The notes under the pieces: generated by a model
Told to the model about the DNA's origin: nothing
What the model saw: only the letters and a program-made list of their open reading frames with translations
The model's database searches: none
Translations under genes and position numbers: made by a program
Origin: Sphingopyxis fribergensis
GTDB taxonomy: Bacteria > Pseudomonadota > Alphaproteobacteria > Sphingomonadales > Sphingomonadaceae
Assembly (NCBI RefSeq): GCF_000803645.1
Contig: NZ_CP009122.1
Coordinates: forward strand, 93,501-157,500
Length of the DNA: 64,000 bases
Reading direction: 5' to 3'
Shown here: one piece after another, positions 52,176-61,774 of the stretch
Layout of the letters: each line of letters opens with the position of its first letter
Numbering within the stretch: the first letter of the stretch is position 1

Positions 52176-53107
52176 GCGCCAGTGAAAATATTCGCGACGG
52201 GGTCGCCCGTGCCGTCGAGGTGATGAAGGCGATCGGGATCGATGTCGGTTCGTATCGCCTGTCGCTCTATGGTCTCTTCTCGACGCTGGTCGTCGCCGTG
52301 CTGCTGTATGTCGCGGTGCGGCTGCTGATGCGCGGAATAAAATGGCTGCTCCGCCGCAACACGCAGATCGACGCTACGCAGCGGCTGCTCACCGAAAAGC
52401 TGATCGCGATCGCGTTATTCGTTTTTGCGATGCTGTTCGGTATCGACCTGCTCGGTATCGACCTGACCGCGCTCGCGGTCTTTTCGGGCGCCGCGGGGCT
52501 CGCGATCGGCTTCGGTCTGCAAAAGACTGTCGGCAATCTCATCGCGGGGATCATCCTGTTGATGGACCGCTCGATCAAGCCCGGTGATATCATCGTGGTC
52601 GGCGACGGCAGTGCCATGGGCGGAACGACGCTGCCCGGCGGCATGCCGAACGTCGGGCGCGTTGCCCGAATCGGGGTGCGGGCGGTCAACGTCATTACCC
52701 GCGACGGCAAAAAACATCTGATCCCGAACGAACTGCTGATGACGCAGCCGGTCGAGAACTGGAGCTACGCCAGTCCCGAGGTGCGGGTGCGGATGCGCGT
52801 GCCGGTCGGTTATAACTGCGACCCGCGGCTGGCCCAGCGGCTGATGATCGAAGCGGCGACGACCAACCCGCGCATCTTGAACGAACCCGAACCCGCGGTG
52901 TGGATCACGGCGTTCGGTGAGCGCGCGGTCGAGCATGAGCTGCGCTACTGGATTTCCGACCCCGAGGCGGGGCTCGGCAATATCCAGGGCGAGGTGTTCC
53001 TGGGGATATGGGACCGCTTCAAGGAAGCCGGGATCGCCATTCCCTATCCGCGCCAGGACGTGCGGATTGTCGGGGCGCCGGATAAGGGCGAGACGCCCAA
53101 ATCATAA
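52172..53107 (+). CDS. MscS-family mechanosensitive ion channel
   Basis: 311 residues from ATG 52172, overlapping the metC stop. Membrane helices are at about 25-45 (LYGLFSTLVVAVLLYVAVRL) and 65-90. The pore helix TM3 region reads FSGAAGLAIGFGLQKTVGNL (about 110-129), the conserved gate of the family, followed by the beta domain (KPGDIIVVGDG, VGRVARIGVRAVNVITRDGK, IPNELL) and a C-terminal alpha/beta vestibule. The channel opens under membrane tension during osmotic downshock. Co-translation with metC has no clear biochemical reason. Confidence 0.93.
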   Translation: MSASENIRDGVARAVEVMKAIGIDVGSYRLSLYGLFSTLVVAVLLYVAVRLLMRGIKWLLRRNTQIDATQRLLTEKLIAIALFVFAMLFGIDLLGIDLTALAVFSGAAGLAIGFGLQKTVGNLIAGIILLMDRSIKPGDIIVVGDGSAMGGTTLPGGMPNVGRVARIGVRAVNVITRDGKKHLIPNELLMTQPVENWSYASPEVRVRMRVPVGYNCDPRLAQRLMIEAATTNPRILNEPEPAVWITAFGERAVEHELRYWISDPEAGLGNIQGEVFLGIWDRFKEAGIAIPYPRQDVRIVGAPDKGETPKS

Positions 53108-53110
53108 GTG

Positions 53111-53192
53111 CGTCATTGCGAGGAGCCGGAGGCGACGCGGCAATCCAGGGCGCAAGGCCGCCCTAGATTGCTTCGCTACGCTCGCAATGACG
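53111..53192. repeat. REP-like palindrome, family 3
   Basis: Outer arms CGTCATTGCGAG (53111-53122) and CTCGCAATGACG (53181-53192) with inner GGGCG/CGCCC pairing. This is a well-known alphaproteobacterial intergenic repeat, here between the convergent mscS-like and ppa genes. Confidence 0.85.
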
Positions 53193-53204
53193 AGAACGTA
53201 AGGG

Positions 53205-53741
53205 TCAGAACCCGACCTTCTTCGCGCGCTCGATGCACTCGACGATGATGCGCTTGGCTTCGTCAACATCGCCCCAGCCGTTGAGCTTCACCCATTTGCC
53301 GGGTTCGAGATCCTTATAGTGGCTGAAGAAATGCTCGATCTGCTGGAGCACGATCGGCGGCATGTCGGTGTAGCTTGCGACATCGGCATAATAGGGAAAG
53401 GTCTTGTTGACCGGGACGCACAGCAGTTTCTCGTCGCCGCCGGCATCGTCGACCATCTTGAGCACGCCGATCGGGCGGCACTTCACCACCGCGCCCGCGA
53501 CGATCGGCGAACGCGCGACGACCAGCGCGTCGAGCGGGTCGCCATCGTCACCGAGCGTGTGCGGAATGAAACCGTAGTTGGCGGGGTAGCGCATCGGCGT
53601 GTGGAGGAAGCGGTCGACGAACAAGGCGCCCGATGCCTTGTCGAATTCATATTTCACCGGCTCGCCGCCGATCGGAACTTCGATCAGGACGTTCAGGCTG
53701 TCGGGCGGGCTGTCGCCGGCGGGGATCAGGTCGATGCGCAT
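53205..53741 (-). CDS. ppa: Inorganic pyrophosphatase
   Basis: 178 residues, family I soluble enzyme, normal length. It hydrolyses pyrophosphate and so drives biosynthesis. Metal-binding acids lie in GDDGDPLDALV (Asp66, Asp71), with YEFDKASG and YPANYGFIPHT before it and KTFPYYADV, HYKDLE-K later. The start at ATG 53741 gives MRIDLIPAGD; a longer frame to 53870 overlaps the M61 gene region and is not used. It lies downstream of the M61 peptidase gene by about 40 bp and may be co-transcribed. Confidence 0.95.
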   Translation of the reverse strand: MRIDLIPAGDSPPDSLNVLIEVPIGGEPVKYEFDKASGALFVDRFLHTPMRYPANYGFIPHTLGDDGDPLDALVVARSPIVAGAVVKCRPIGVLKMVDDAGGDEKLLCVPVNKTFPYYADVASYTDMPPIVLQQIEHFFSHYKDLEPGKWVKLNGWGDVDEAKRIIVECIERAKKVGF

Positions 53742-53781
53742 GGGAGAGTGGAGTCCTTTATCTGTTGTCCGCCGAATCTTT

Positions 53782-55713
53782 TTAGAGGCGGCGGCGCGGC
53801 GCCAATAGCCGATCGAACCAGTCGGGGCCACTCCCGGTTTTTTCGAGATGCGGCCAGCGCAGCCCGCCATGATAGTCGATCTCGATATTTCGATAGCGCC
53901 CGCCGCGTTCGACGAGCAGCCGCACCGGGGTCTTTCCGTCGGTCGCCGCGCGGACTGCCGCCTCGATCCGCTCGCGGCTGTAGCTCACCCCTTCGACCGC
54001 GACGATCTTTGTCCCGTTGATAATGTCGGCCTTGAACGCCGGGCCTTCCCACAGGATGCCGGTCGCAACCCCGTCCTTGTCGATCGTCATGCCCAGCGAA
54101 TGGGTGAGGTCGGCGTTCTTCGCCTGCGCCATGCGGTCGCGGTCATAGACATTGGGCGCGTCGCGCCAGACGAGGCGATATCCCGCGCGTTCGATGCCGC
54201 CGGTGGGCGCCGGCTGCCCGCTCGCCTGCATGCGTTCGCGCAGGAAACGTGCCCAGTCATAGGGGTGGACCGCGTTCAGCGCCGCGACGACATCGTCGAA
54301 ATCATATGTGTCCTGCCCAAAATCACCCTCGCGGCCGCCGAAAAAGGCGCGTGCGAAATCGTCGAGGCTTTTGGCGTCGTTCGTCGCCTGGCGGATCAGC
54401 ATGTCTGCTTCGAGCCACATCAGCGACCCTTCGTTGTAATAATCCTCGTTGCGCGACCAGCTCGAAAACGGCTTGGGCTTGCGCGCCGCGATGACCGGGT
54501 CGAGCGTCGTATCTTCCACCGACCGCCACGCGCGGCCCGGCTGCGCGCTGTAATAGCCGGCATTGGTCGCCCATTCGGCGAGGATCATATCTTTCGATTG
54601 CATTCCCGACCGCCCGGCGAGGACGAGATCCCAGAAGCTGGTTTGTCCTTCATAGACCCACAGAAGATTGTCCTGCATCGGCGTGCGATAGTCGGGGGTC
54701 CAAAGCTTGTCGGGACGGCGATATTTGCCGTTCCAGCTGTGCGTCAACTCGTGCGGTAGCAGCCCGCGTTCCCAGTCATTGTCATCCCATTTGGTGAAAT
54801 AGTCTACATTGCGGCTGTTTTCGCTGCTGCGATGATGCTCGAGCCCGATGCCGCCGAGTTCGTCGGTCAGCGCGAGCAGGAATTCATAGCGGTCGAAATG
54901 CCGGACCCCGAACAATGCGACCGCCTCCGACACCAGTGCGGCGTGGCGCGCGATATGGTCGGGGCTTGCGTCGAGATATTTGGCTTCGTCGGCGACGACG
55001 TTGAGCGTCACCTTATTGCCGAGGTCCCATTTGCGGAAAAATCTGCCGGCGAACATCGGGCTGTCTAACAGCACCTCATAATTGGTCGGGGCAAAGCTGT
55101 AGCGATTGCCCGACACTTTGAGCCCGTCGAGCGCCGAGGCGCCGGTCCAGCCTTCGGGAAGCGTGACCTCGAGCTGCACCGGGATCGCGCGGGTGAAATA
55201 GCCCGCGGGATAGAGGCTGACCTGTTCCCATTGCAGGTTCATCATCGCGGGGGTGACGACGACGCGGCCCTCGCTGGTGCGGGTCGGCGAGAGAAAATCG
55301 AAGGCGACGTCGATGCTTTTGGTCCCTGGGGGCACGTCGATATCGAACGCGTAAACGTCGGTCGGCTGGCGCGTCCAGGTCAGCGGTTTGCCGCCGACGC
55401 TTGGCCGGAAACCCGCGACTTCGGCGATCGCGCCGCGCGGCGCGTGCTTGCCGGGCAGCCATTCGGGATAGAGCAGGGTGAGCTTGCCCGCTTTCGCCAC
55501 GGGGATCGTCTGGCGGACGTGGAAAATTCCGCGCGCAACGTCGGTCGCGTCGACCTTGAGCTGCATGGTGCCCGGATAGGGCCTGTCGGTCGGCAACGGG
55601 ATCGTCAGCGGCTGGACGACGGGTTGCGGCCGGCTGTTGCCATCCTGGGCATTTGCGGCGGGGGCGACGGACAGGGCGATCAGGGACGCTGCGACCAATA
55701 GTGCTTTTTTCAT
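53782..55713 (-). CDS. M61 glycyl aminopeptidase-like protein with PDZ domain
   Basis: 643 residues. The signal peptide ([23 protein letters not shown]) cleaves near residue 23, so the protein is periplasmic. The N-terminal M61 beta domain is at about 35-215. The catalytic part has GLEHHRS (290-296) and the zinc site [10 protein letters not shown] (321-330), then [12 protein letters not shown] with the third ligand Glu. A PDZ-like domain at about 535-615 ([20 protein letters not shown]) is followed by a short tail. Family members cleave N-terminal glycine or alanine from peptides. It is divergent from hisS. Confidence 0.93.
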   Translation of the reverse strand: MKKALLVAASLIALSVAPAANAQDGNSRPQPVVQPLTIPLPTDRPYPGTMQLKVDATDVARGIFHVRQTIPVAKAGKLTLLYPEWLPGKHAPRGAIAEVAGFRPSVGGKPLTWTRQPTDVYAFDIDVPPGTKSIDVAFDFLSPTRTSEGRVVVTPAMMNLQWEQVSLYPAGYFTRAIPVQLEVTLPEGWTGASALDGLKVSGNRYSFAPTNYEVLLDSPMFAGRFFRKWDLGNKVTLNVVADEAKYLDASPDHIARHAALVSEAVALFGVRHFDRYEFLLALTDELGGIGLEHHRSSENSRNVDYFTKWDDNDWERGLLPHELTHSWNGKYRRPDKLWTPDYRTPMQDNLLWVYEGQTSFWDLVLAGRSGMQSKDMILAEWATNAGYYSAQPGRAWRSVEDTTLDPVIAARKPKPFSSWSRNEDYYNEGSLMWLEADMLIRQATNDAKSLDDFARAFFGGREGDFGQDTYDFDDVVAALNAVHPYDWARFLRERMQASGQPAPTGGIERAGYRLVWRDAPNVYDRDRMAQAKNADLTHSLGMTIDKDGVATGILWEGPAFKADIINGTKIVAVEGVSYSRERIEAAVRAATDGKTPVRLLVERGGRYRNIEIDYHGGLRWPHLEKTGSGPDWFDRLLAPRRRL

Positions 55714-55807
55714 GGGCAGCACCTCTGCCGCCAAATGTCCGCAACGTCCAGTCGCCGCTCTGCAAGCGACTTTGCCTTTCGACCAAAAAGCATTAGACGC
55801 CGCGACC

Positions 55808-57106
55808 ATGAGCAAGGACAAATCCGCCAAAATCCCGACGCCGCAGGCCGTGCGCGGCACGCAGGACATGCTTGGCGATTTCGCCGACCGTTTTGCGCAT
55901 GTCGTCGAGACGTTCGAGCGTGTGCGCCGCCTCTATGGCTACAAACGGATCGAAGTGCCGGTGATCGAACCGACCGCGGTGTTCGCGCGGAGTCTGGGTG
56001 AGACGACCGATGTTGTGTCGAAGGAAATGTATTCGTTCGACGATCGCGGCGGCGAATCGATCACGCTGCGCCCCGAATTCACCGCGGGCATTGCGCGGGC
56101 GTACATCACCAACGGCTGGCAGCAGTATGCGCCGCTGAAGGTGGCGACGCATGGGCCTTTGTTCCGCTACGAACGCCCGCAAAAGGGGCGCTATCGCCAG
56201 TTTCACCAGCTCGATGCCGAAGTTTTGGGCAGCGACAGCCCTCTCGCCGATGCTGAACTGCTGGTGTTCGCGGATCAGTTGCTCAAGGAATTGGAGATCG
56301 TCGAGGGCGTAACCTTGACGCTCAACACCCTCGGCGATGCGGCGAGCCGCGATGCCTGGCGCGCGGCGCTGGTCGAGCATTTCGAAAGCCATCGCGGCGA
56401 TCTGTCCGAAGACAGCCTGGCGCGGCTCGATAAGAACCCGCTGCGCATTCTCGACAGCAAGGATCCCAAAGACCGCCCGATCGCCGACAGCGCGCCCGAC
56501 ATCGACGCATTTCTGACCGGCGAAGCGCAGGATTTCTTTGGTGCGGTGACGTCGGGGCTCGACGCCGCGGGGGTTGCGTGGGAACGCAATGCGCGGCTGG
56601 TGCGCGGGCTCGACTATTATCGTCACACGGCGTTCGAATTCGTCACCGACCGGCTGGGCGCGCAAGGTACCGTGCTCGGCGGTGGCCGCTATGACGGGCT
56701 GATCGAAGCGCTCGGCGGCCCCCCCACGGCGGCGGTCGGCTGGGCGGCGGGGATTGAGCGGCTGGCGATGTTGCTCGAAGAATACTCTAGCGATGAAGTG
56801 ATTGCCGTTATCGCGGACAATCCGAGCCGCCTTGAGGAGGCGCGTAGGATTGAACAGCATCTTCGCTCGGCTGGCCAACCGGTGCTTTCGATCTTCAAGG
56901 GAAACAGCAAGAAGCAGGCTGAAAAGGCCAAGGCGCAAGGCGTCGGTGCACTCCTTTACGTTCGCGATGATGAGAAGCCCAATCGCCGTCTCCACCTCAC
57001 GGAAGTGACGCGAAAGGGTGATGAAGGGACTAGGCGATTGCTGGAGATACTGGGGAAGCTGCCGTCAGAATATTCGGAACTGGAAGGTGACGACGACCCG
57101 CAGTAG
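55808..57106 (+). CDS. hisS: Histidyl-tRNA synthetase
   Basis: 432 residues, class II synthetase. It charges tRNA-His. Motif 1 is near the N-terminus ([12 protein letters not shown], then [15 protein letters not shown]). Motif 2 is [20 protein letters not shown], with the two His-specific segments [14 protein letters not shown] and [10 protein letters not shown]; the anticodon-binding domain is at about 335-425. The start at ATG 55808 removes an implausible N-terminal extension to 55637. The gene lies before prfA and prmC, so this strand groups translation functions. Confidence 0.96.
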   Translation: MSKDKSAKIPTPQAVRGTQDMLGDFADRFAHVVETFERVRRLYGYKRIEVPVIEPTAVFARSLGETTDVVSKEMYSFDDRGGESITLRPEFTAGIARAYITNGWQQYAPLKVATHGPLFRYERPQKGRYRQFHQLDAEVLGSDSPLADAELLVFADQLLKELEIVEGVTLTLNTLGDAASRDAWRAALVEHFESHRGDLSEDSLARLDKNPLRILDSKDPKDRPIADSAPDIDAFLTGEAQDFFGAVTSGLDAAGVAWERNARLVRGLDYYRHTAFEFVTDRLGAQGTVLGGGRYDGLIEALGGPPTAAVGWAAGIERLAMLLEEYSSDEVIAVIADNPSRLEEARRIEQHLRSAGQPVLSIFKGNSKKQAEKAKAQGVGALLYVRDDEKPNRRLHLTEVTRKGDEGTRRLLEILGKLPSEYSELEGDDDPQ

Positions 57107-57115
57107 TCCCCACCT

Positions 57116-57188
57116 CGTCACCCCGGACTTGATCCGGGGTCCAAGCGGCACCGGCGGCCATGGATCCCGGATCAAGTCCGGGATGACG
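57116..57188. repeat. REP-like palindrome, family 2, copy 2
   Basis: Arms beginning CGTCACCCCGGACTTGATCC and ending GGATCAAGTCCGGGATGACG between hisS and prfA. It is related to 40115-40184. Confidence 0.85.
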
Positions 57189-57212
57189 AAGAATTGAAAC
57201 GACAGTGAGTAG

Positions 57213-58280
57213 ATGACCCAGGTTTCCGAACGCCAGATCGACGCCATCATTGAACGCCACGCCGCGCTGCAAGCGCGCATGGCGACGGGCGAAATGGCGC
57301 CGGCAGACTTCGTTGCGGCGTCGAAGGAATTTGCCGAGCTCGAACCCGTCGCGACCGCTGCCCGCGAAGTCGTGCGGCTGCGCGGCGAACTCATCTCGCT
57401 GGGCGAAATGCTCGCCGATCCCGAGATGAAGGCGATGGCGGCCGAGGAGATTGCGGCGGTCGAGGCGGCGCTGCCCGCCGCCGAGCATGATCTTGCGCTT
57501 CAGCTGCTGCCCAAGGACGTCGCCGACGCGCGCGCCGCGATGCTCGAAATCCGCGCCGGGACCGGCGGTGACGAGGCGGCGCTGTTCGCGGGCGATCTGC
57601 TCCGCATGTACAGCCGCTATGCCGACGGGCAGGGGTGGAAGGTCGAAATCATCTCGGCGAATGAAGCCGAAATGGGCGGCTATAAGGAGGTCGTCGCGTC
57701 GGTGACGGGGCAGGGCGTGTTCGCGAAACTCAAGTTCGAGAGCGGCGTCCACCGCGTCCAGCGCGTTCCCGCGACCGAAAGCCAGGGCCGCATCCACACC
57801 AGCGCCGCGACCGTCGCCGTGCTGCCCGAGGCCGAGGAAGTCGACGTCGCGATCAACGACAGCGACCTCAAGATCGACATTTACCGCGCGAGCGGGGCGG
57901 GCGGCCAGCACGTCAACACCACCGATTCGGCTATCCGCATCACGCATATCCCGTCGGGGCTCGTCGTGATCCAGCAGGACCAGCGCAGCCAGCACAAGAA
58001 TCGCGCCAAGGCGATGCAGGTGCTGCGCGCGCGGCTCTTTGACCTTGAGCGCGCCAAGATCCACGACGCCGAGGCGTCGGCGCGCAAGTCGATGGTCGGG
58101 TCGGGCGACCGCTCCGAACGCATCCGCACCTATAATTTCCCGCAGGGGCGCGTCACCGACCACCGCATCAACCTGACGCTCCACCGCCTGCCCGAGATCA
58201 TCGAGGGCGCGATGGACGAGCTGATCGATGCGCTGATCGCCGAGGATCAGGCGCAGCGGCTGGCGGGGCTGGGTGATTGA
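57213..58280 (+). CDS. prfA: Peptide chain release factor 1
   Basis: 355 residues. It reads UAA and UAG stops and triggers peptide release. The GGQ loop ([18 protein letters not shown], about 229-246) is the catalytic tip, and [20 protein letters not shown] belongs to domain 2. The RF1-type stop-recognition segment is near residues 185-190 (RVPATES, a PAT-like tripeptide). Its stop lies inside the start of prmC, which encodes the methylase of the GGQ glutamine, so the pair is translationally coupled. Confidence 0.97.
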   Translation: MTQVSERQIDAIIERHAALQARMATGEMAPADFVAASKEFAELEPVATAAREVVRLRGELISLGEMLADPEMKAMAAEEIAAVEAALPAAEHDLALQLLPKDVADARAAMLEIRAGTGGDEAALFAGDLLRMYSRYADGQGWKVEIISANEAEMGGYKEVVASVTGQGVFAKLKFESGVHRVQRVPATESQGRIHTSAATVAVLPEAEEVDVAINDSDLKIDIYRASGAGGQHVNTTDSAIRITHIPSGLVVIQQDQRSQHKNRAKAMQVLRARLFDLERAKIHDAEASARKSMVGSGDRSERIRTYNFPQGRVTDHRINLTLHRLPEIIEGAMDELIDALIAEDQAQRLAGLGD

Positions 58281-59127
58281 GCAGCCCAACTTTGCGGGGG
58301 TGGCCGAATCGCTCCGCACGGCCGCCAATCTGCTTACCGGCATCAGCGACACGCCGCGGCTCGACGCCGAGCTGCTGATGGCGCACGCGCTTGGCGTCGA
58401 GCGACAGCATGTGCTGCTCGACCCGGCGCGGTATGAAATGCCCGAGCTTTACGCCCATCTGGTCGCGCGGCGAATGGCGCATGAACCGGTCGCCTATATC
58501 GTCGGCTACCGCGATTTTTGGACGATCAGGGTCGCGGTGGGCCCGGGCGTGCTCGTCCCCCGGCCCGACAGCGAGACGTTGATCGAGGCATGTCTCGATT
58601 TTGCGCGGCACGAGCGAACGCAAGGCTGGCCCGAACGGATCCTCGATCTCGGCACCGGGCCGGGTACGCTGTTGCTCGCCGCGCTGAGCGAATTTCCGCG
58701 CGCGACCGGCCTGGGGATCGACGCATCGGAACAGGCGCTGGCCTATGCGCGCGACAATGCCGAAGAACTGGGGCTCGCCGACCGCGTATCGTTTCGGTCG
58801 GGCGACTGGGGGGCGGGGGTCGCGGAACGATTCGACCTCATCCTCTGCAATCCACCTTATATCGCCGACTCCGAAGCCTTGATGCCCGATGTAGCCCATC
58901 ACGAGCCCGCGGGCGCGCTTTTCGCCGGCGTCGACGGACTCGACGACTATCGCCGGATCATCCCCGATTTGCCGCGTCTTTTGGCGCCCGGCGGCATCGC
59001 AATCCTTGAAATCGGGCACACACAACATATGTCAGTAAGCGAGCTCGCCGAAACTGCGGGATTCAAGGTCGCCTGCAGACAGGATCTGGGCGGCCGCGAC
59101 AGGGCGCTTTTGCTGACCCGCGCCTGA
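58273..59127 (+). CDS. prmC: Release factor glutamine methyltransferase
   Basis: 284 residues from GTG 58273, overlapping prfA by 8 bp. It methylates the Gln of the GGQ motif of release factors using S-adenosylmethionine. The SAM site [14 protein letters not shown] (about 125-138) and catalytic NPPY (193-196) are clear, with the N-terminal substrate domain at about 1-85 (YRDFW and RPDSETLIE linker). Overlap with its substrate gene is usual for this pair. Confidence 0.96.
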   Translation: MIEQPNFAGVAESLRTAANLLTGISDTPRLDAELLMAHALGVERQHVLLDPARYEMPELYAHLVARRMAHEPVAYIVGYRDFWTIRVAVGPGVLVPRPDSETLIEACLDFARHERTQGWPERILDLGTGPGTLLLAALSEFPRATGLGIDASEQALAYARDNAEELGLADRVSFRSGDWGAGVAERFDLILCNPPYIADSEALMPDVAHHEPAGALFAGVDGLDDYRRIIPDLPRLLAPGGIAILEIGHTQHMSVSELAETAGFKVACRQDLGGRDRALLLTRA

Positions 59128-59387
59128 CACGCCCACAAGAATTCGCTTGGTTTCCGCCGCAAAGCGCGGTAGGGGCGGCTTACAGACCTGATCGGGGTCC
59201 CTTTGGCGATGCGGACAGCATCGATACTGGTCCGACTGGTTTGCTTCCCACTTACGATGCTGGTGCGGGACCGTGGGGTCCGGCGCAAGCGGTAAAGGGC
59301 AAGGCCGCGCAAGAAGCGCGGGCACGACGCGCAGACAAGCGCGGTCGGCCAAAAGGGGTTGGCATAGCTTATTAGCTTATCGACAGG

Positions 59388-60302
59388 ATGTCTCAGTTGA
59401 ACATGAACAACCGACAGAACGGTCGCCGTCGCGGCCGTAACAACAACAGCAACAACAATAACAATCGCCCGCAATCGGGTGGACGCGGCGGGGTCGACCA
59501 GGCCAACCGTATCGACAGTCGCGCACGCGGCAACGGCGCCCAGATGATCGAAAAGTACCGCAACCTCGCGCGCGACGCGCAGCTTGCCGGGGACCGGGTC
59601 CAGACCGAATATTATCTGCAGTTCGCCGACCATTATTTCCGCGTCGTGAGCGATTTCCGCGCGCGTCAGGAAGAAAAAGCCGCGGCGAACGGACAGGAAC
59701 GCAGCCACGACCGCAGCCGCGAGATTCGCGGCGTCGAAGATTTCGACGGCCACGACGATACCGACAGCGATTTCGAAGCCGACACTGCCCGCGACGATAG
59801 CGACAATGGCGACGACCGCGGCGAGCGGAACGAGCGCGGCAATGATCGGGGCGACCGCAACGAGCGGAATGACCGCGGCCATCGCGGCAACCGCGAACCG
59901 CGCGGGGACCGCGACGACGACAATCGTGGCAATCGCGAACCGCGCGGCAATCGCGACGATGATAATCGCGGCAACCGCCAGCCGGCGCGCGCGCGTCCTG
60001 TCCGCAATCGCGACGAGGACGAGGCCCGCGACGACCGCAGCGAAGCCCCCGCCGTGCGCGAAGAAGCCGCCGAGCAGGAACCCGCTCCGCGTCCCGCGCG
60101 CCGCCCGGCCCGCCGTCCGCGTCAGGACGACAGTGCCGACAATGGCAATGCCGGAATCGACACCGCCGTTCTGCCGCCCGCGATCGGCCGTCCCGAACGC
60201 GCCGTCGAAAGCGATGCCGAGGGCGAAGCGCCCGCCGCCAAGCCGCGCCGCACGCGCCGCACCCTGGCGACGCGCAGCACCGACGTCGAAGCGGCCGAAT
60301 AA
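59388..60302 (+). CDS. DUF4167 protein with charged low-complexity tail
   Basis: 304 residues from ATG 59388; ATG 59403 is an alternative. An Asn/Arg/Gly-rich start (RRRGRNNNSNNNNN) precedes the conserved DUF4167 core (about 38-90: RIDSRARGNGAQMIEKYRNL, ARDAQLAGDRVQTEYYLQFA, DHYFRV). The rest is an Arg/Asp/Asn-rich repeat region (NREPRGDRDDDNRG units, about 145-205) and a basic Pro/Arg end. The RG-type composition suggests RNA or ribosome contact, but the function is unknown. It follows prmC after 260 bp in which I see no gene. A hairpin with a U-run lies just after it. Confidence 0.9.
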   Translation: MSQLNMNNRQNGRRRGRNNNSNNNNNRPQSGGRGGVDQANRIDSRARGNGAQMIEKYRNLARDAQLAGDRVQTEYYLQFADHYFRVVSDFRARQEEKAAANGQERSHDRSREIRGVEDFDGHDDTDSDFEADTARDDSDNGDDRGERNERGNDRGDRNERNDRGHRGNREPRGDRDDDNRGNREPRGNRDDDNRGNRQPARARPVRNRDEDEARDDRSEAPAVREEAAEQEPAPRPARRPARRPRQDDSADNGNAGIDTAVLPPAIGRPERAVESDAEGEAPAAKPRRTRRTLATRSTDVEAAE

Positions 60303-60344
60303 GCCATCGATTTCACGCTGGTTTTTCCGATTCGCATGACATAG

Positions 60345-60378
60345 CCTCCCCGCGGGATATCCTGCGGGGAGGTTTTTT
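60345..60378 (+). terminator. Terminator hairpin whose 3' arm carries the next gene's ribosome binding site
   Basis: Perfect 9-bp arms CCTCCCCGC (60345-60353) and GCGGGGAGG (60364-60372), followed by T6 and then directly by the ATG at 60379. The GGGGAGG of the arm is also the Shine-Dalgarno sequence for the DUF4139 gene, 6 nt from its start, so the hairpin can stop DUF4167 transcripts and hide the binding site in read-through RNA. Confidence 0.8.
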
Positions 60379-61764
60379 ATGCGCGTGTTGGCCTTGGCCT
60401 GTTTGCCGCTGCTCGTTGGCGGAACGTCGACCGACCTTTTTGCGCAGGATGTAACGACCGGCAACGCACAGGGCGACGTCGCAGTCACCATCTATAATAA
60501 TGGTCAGTCGCTGGTTCAGGACGACCGCCAGCTGAGCGTCGCCGCCGGGCGCAACCGCATCGAATTTCCCGACGTGTCGGCGCGCATCCGCCCTGAAACG
60601 GTGACGCTGTCGGGCCCCGGCATCGGGATCGTCGAACAGAATTTCGATTTCGACCTGCTCACGCCCGACAAATTGATGGACAAGGCGGTCGGCCAGTCGA
60701 TCACCCTCGTCCGCACCAATCCCGCGACCGGCGCCGAACGTAGCGAGCGCGCCAAGGTGCTCGCGGCGAACGGCGGCATCGTGCTTCAGATCGGCGAGCG
60801 CATCGAGGTGCTGCGCGACGACGGCCTGCCCGTGCGCGCGGTGTTCGACCGGCTGCCGCCCAATTTGCGCGCGCGGCCGACGCTGTCGGTGACGGTCGAT
60901 GCGGCGAGCGCAGGCACCGTCCCGGCGCGGCTTTCCTATCTCACGCCGAACCTTGGCTGGACCGCCGATTATGTCGCGCTGTTCGACGCTGCCAAGGGGG
61001 CGATGGATATCCAGGGCTGGGTGACGCTGACCAACAGCACCGGCACGACCTTCAACAATGCGCGCACTTTGCTGGTGGCGGGTAATCCGGGCGGGGGCGG
61101 CGGTTTTCGGCAGATGAGCGGCGCGATGGATTCGGCGGGCACCGAATCGAATGATCGCGAGCGGCTCGGCGATTATTATCTCTATCCGCTGGCGGTGCGG
61201 ACGACGATTGCCAACGCGCAGCAGAAGCAAGTGAGCTTTCTCGACGTGAAGGGCGCGCCCGCGCGTTCGACCTATGAATATGTCAATCGCTGGCTCGGCA
61301 GTAACAATGAGCCCGTCAGCACCGCGAGCGTGCTGCGCTTTTCGACCTCGCGGCAGGGCGGGCTTGGCGACCAGCTGCCCGCGGGCACGATTCGCGTCTA
61401 TATGCGCGACGCGCGCGGCGATCCGCAATTCATCGGCGAGAATCGCATCGACCACACGCCGATGGGGTCGGCGATGTCGCTGCGCACCGGCGACGCGTTC
61501 GACGTGAAGGTCCAGCCCACCGTCGTATCGCGCACGCGCAAGGGCGATTCGCGCTGGGTGACGAAGATGAAATACACCGTCAGCAACGCGCGGCCGGCGC
61601 CGGTGACGGTACTGCTCGCGCAGGACGGGCTCTATGGCGATGTGCGGATCAGCGACGAAAGCCTGAAGGGCGAGCGCATCTCGGCCGACCGCGTCGAATG
61701 GCAGGTGCCGGTGCCAGCGAACGGCAAGGTCGACCTGACCGTCACATTCGATTCGCGTTACTGA
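60379..61764 (+). CDS. DUF4139 domain protein, copy A
   Basis: 461 residues. The signal peptide ends near LFAQDV (about residue 22). The N-terminal segment GDVAVTIYNNGQSLVQDDRQ is the DUF4140-like strand pattern. DUF4139 follows from about residue 175 (TPNLGWTADYVALFDAAKGA, DIQGWVTLTNSTGTTFNNAR), ending in an Ig-like PVPANGKVDLTVTFDSRY. Family function is unknown; exported beta-rich proteins of this type occur in tandem. A second, diverged copy starts 10 bp downstream. Its ribosome binding site is inside a terminator hairpin. Confidence 0.88.
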   Translation: MRVLALACLPLLVGGTSTDLFAQDVTTGNAQGDVAVTIYNNGQSLVQDDRQLSVAAGRNRIEFPDVSARIRPETVTLSGPGIGIVEQNFDFDLLTPDKLMDKAVGQSITLVRTNPATGAERSERAKVLAANGGIVLQIGERIEVLRDDGLPVRAVFDRLPPNLRARPTLSVTVDAASAGTVPARLSYLTPNLGWTADYVALFDAAKGAMDIQGWVTLTNSTGTTFNNARTLLVAGNPGGGGGFRQMSGAMDSAGTESNDRERLGDYYLYPLAVRTTIANAQQKQVSFLDVKGAPARSTYEYVNRWLGSNNEPVSTASVLRFSTSRQGGLGDQLPAGTIRVYMRDARGDPQFIGENRIDHTPMGSAMSLRTGDAFDVKVQPTVVSRTRKGDSRWVTKMKYTVSNARPAPVTVLLAQDGLYGDVRISDESLKGERISADRVEWQVPVPANGKVDLTVTFDSRY

Positions 61765-61774
61765 GCGCCACGCG

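Noticed and set aside
59128..59387. Extra gene between prmC and the DUF4167 gene
   Set aside because: One frame is open and ends in a basic tail, but it has no usable start codon or ribosome binding site.
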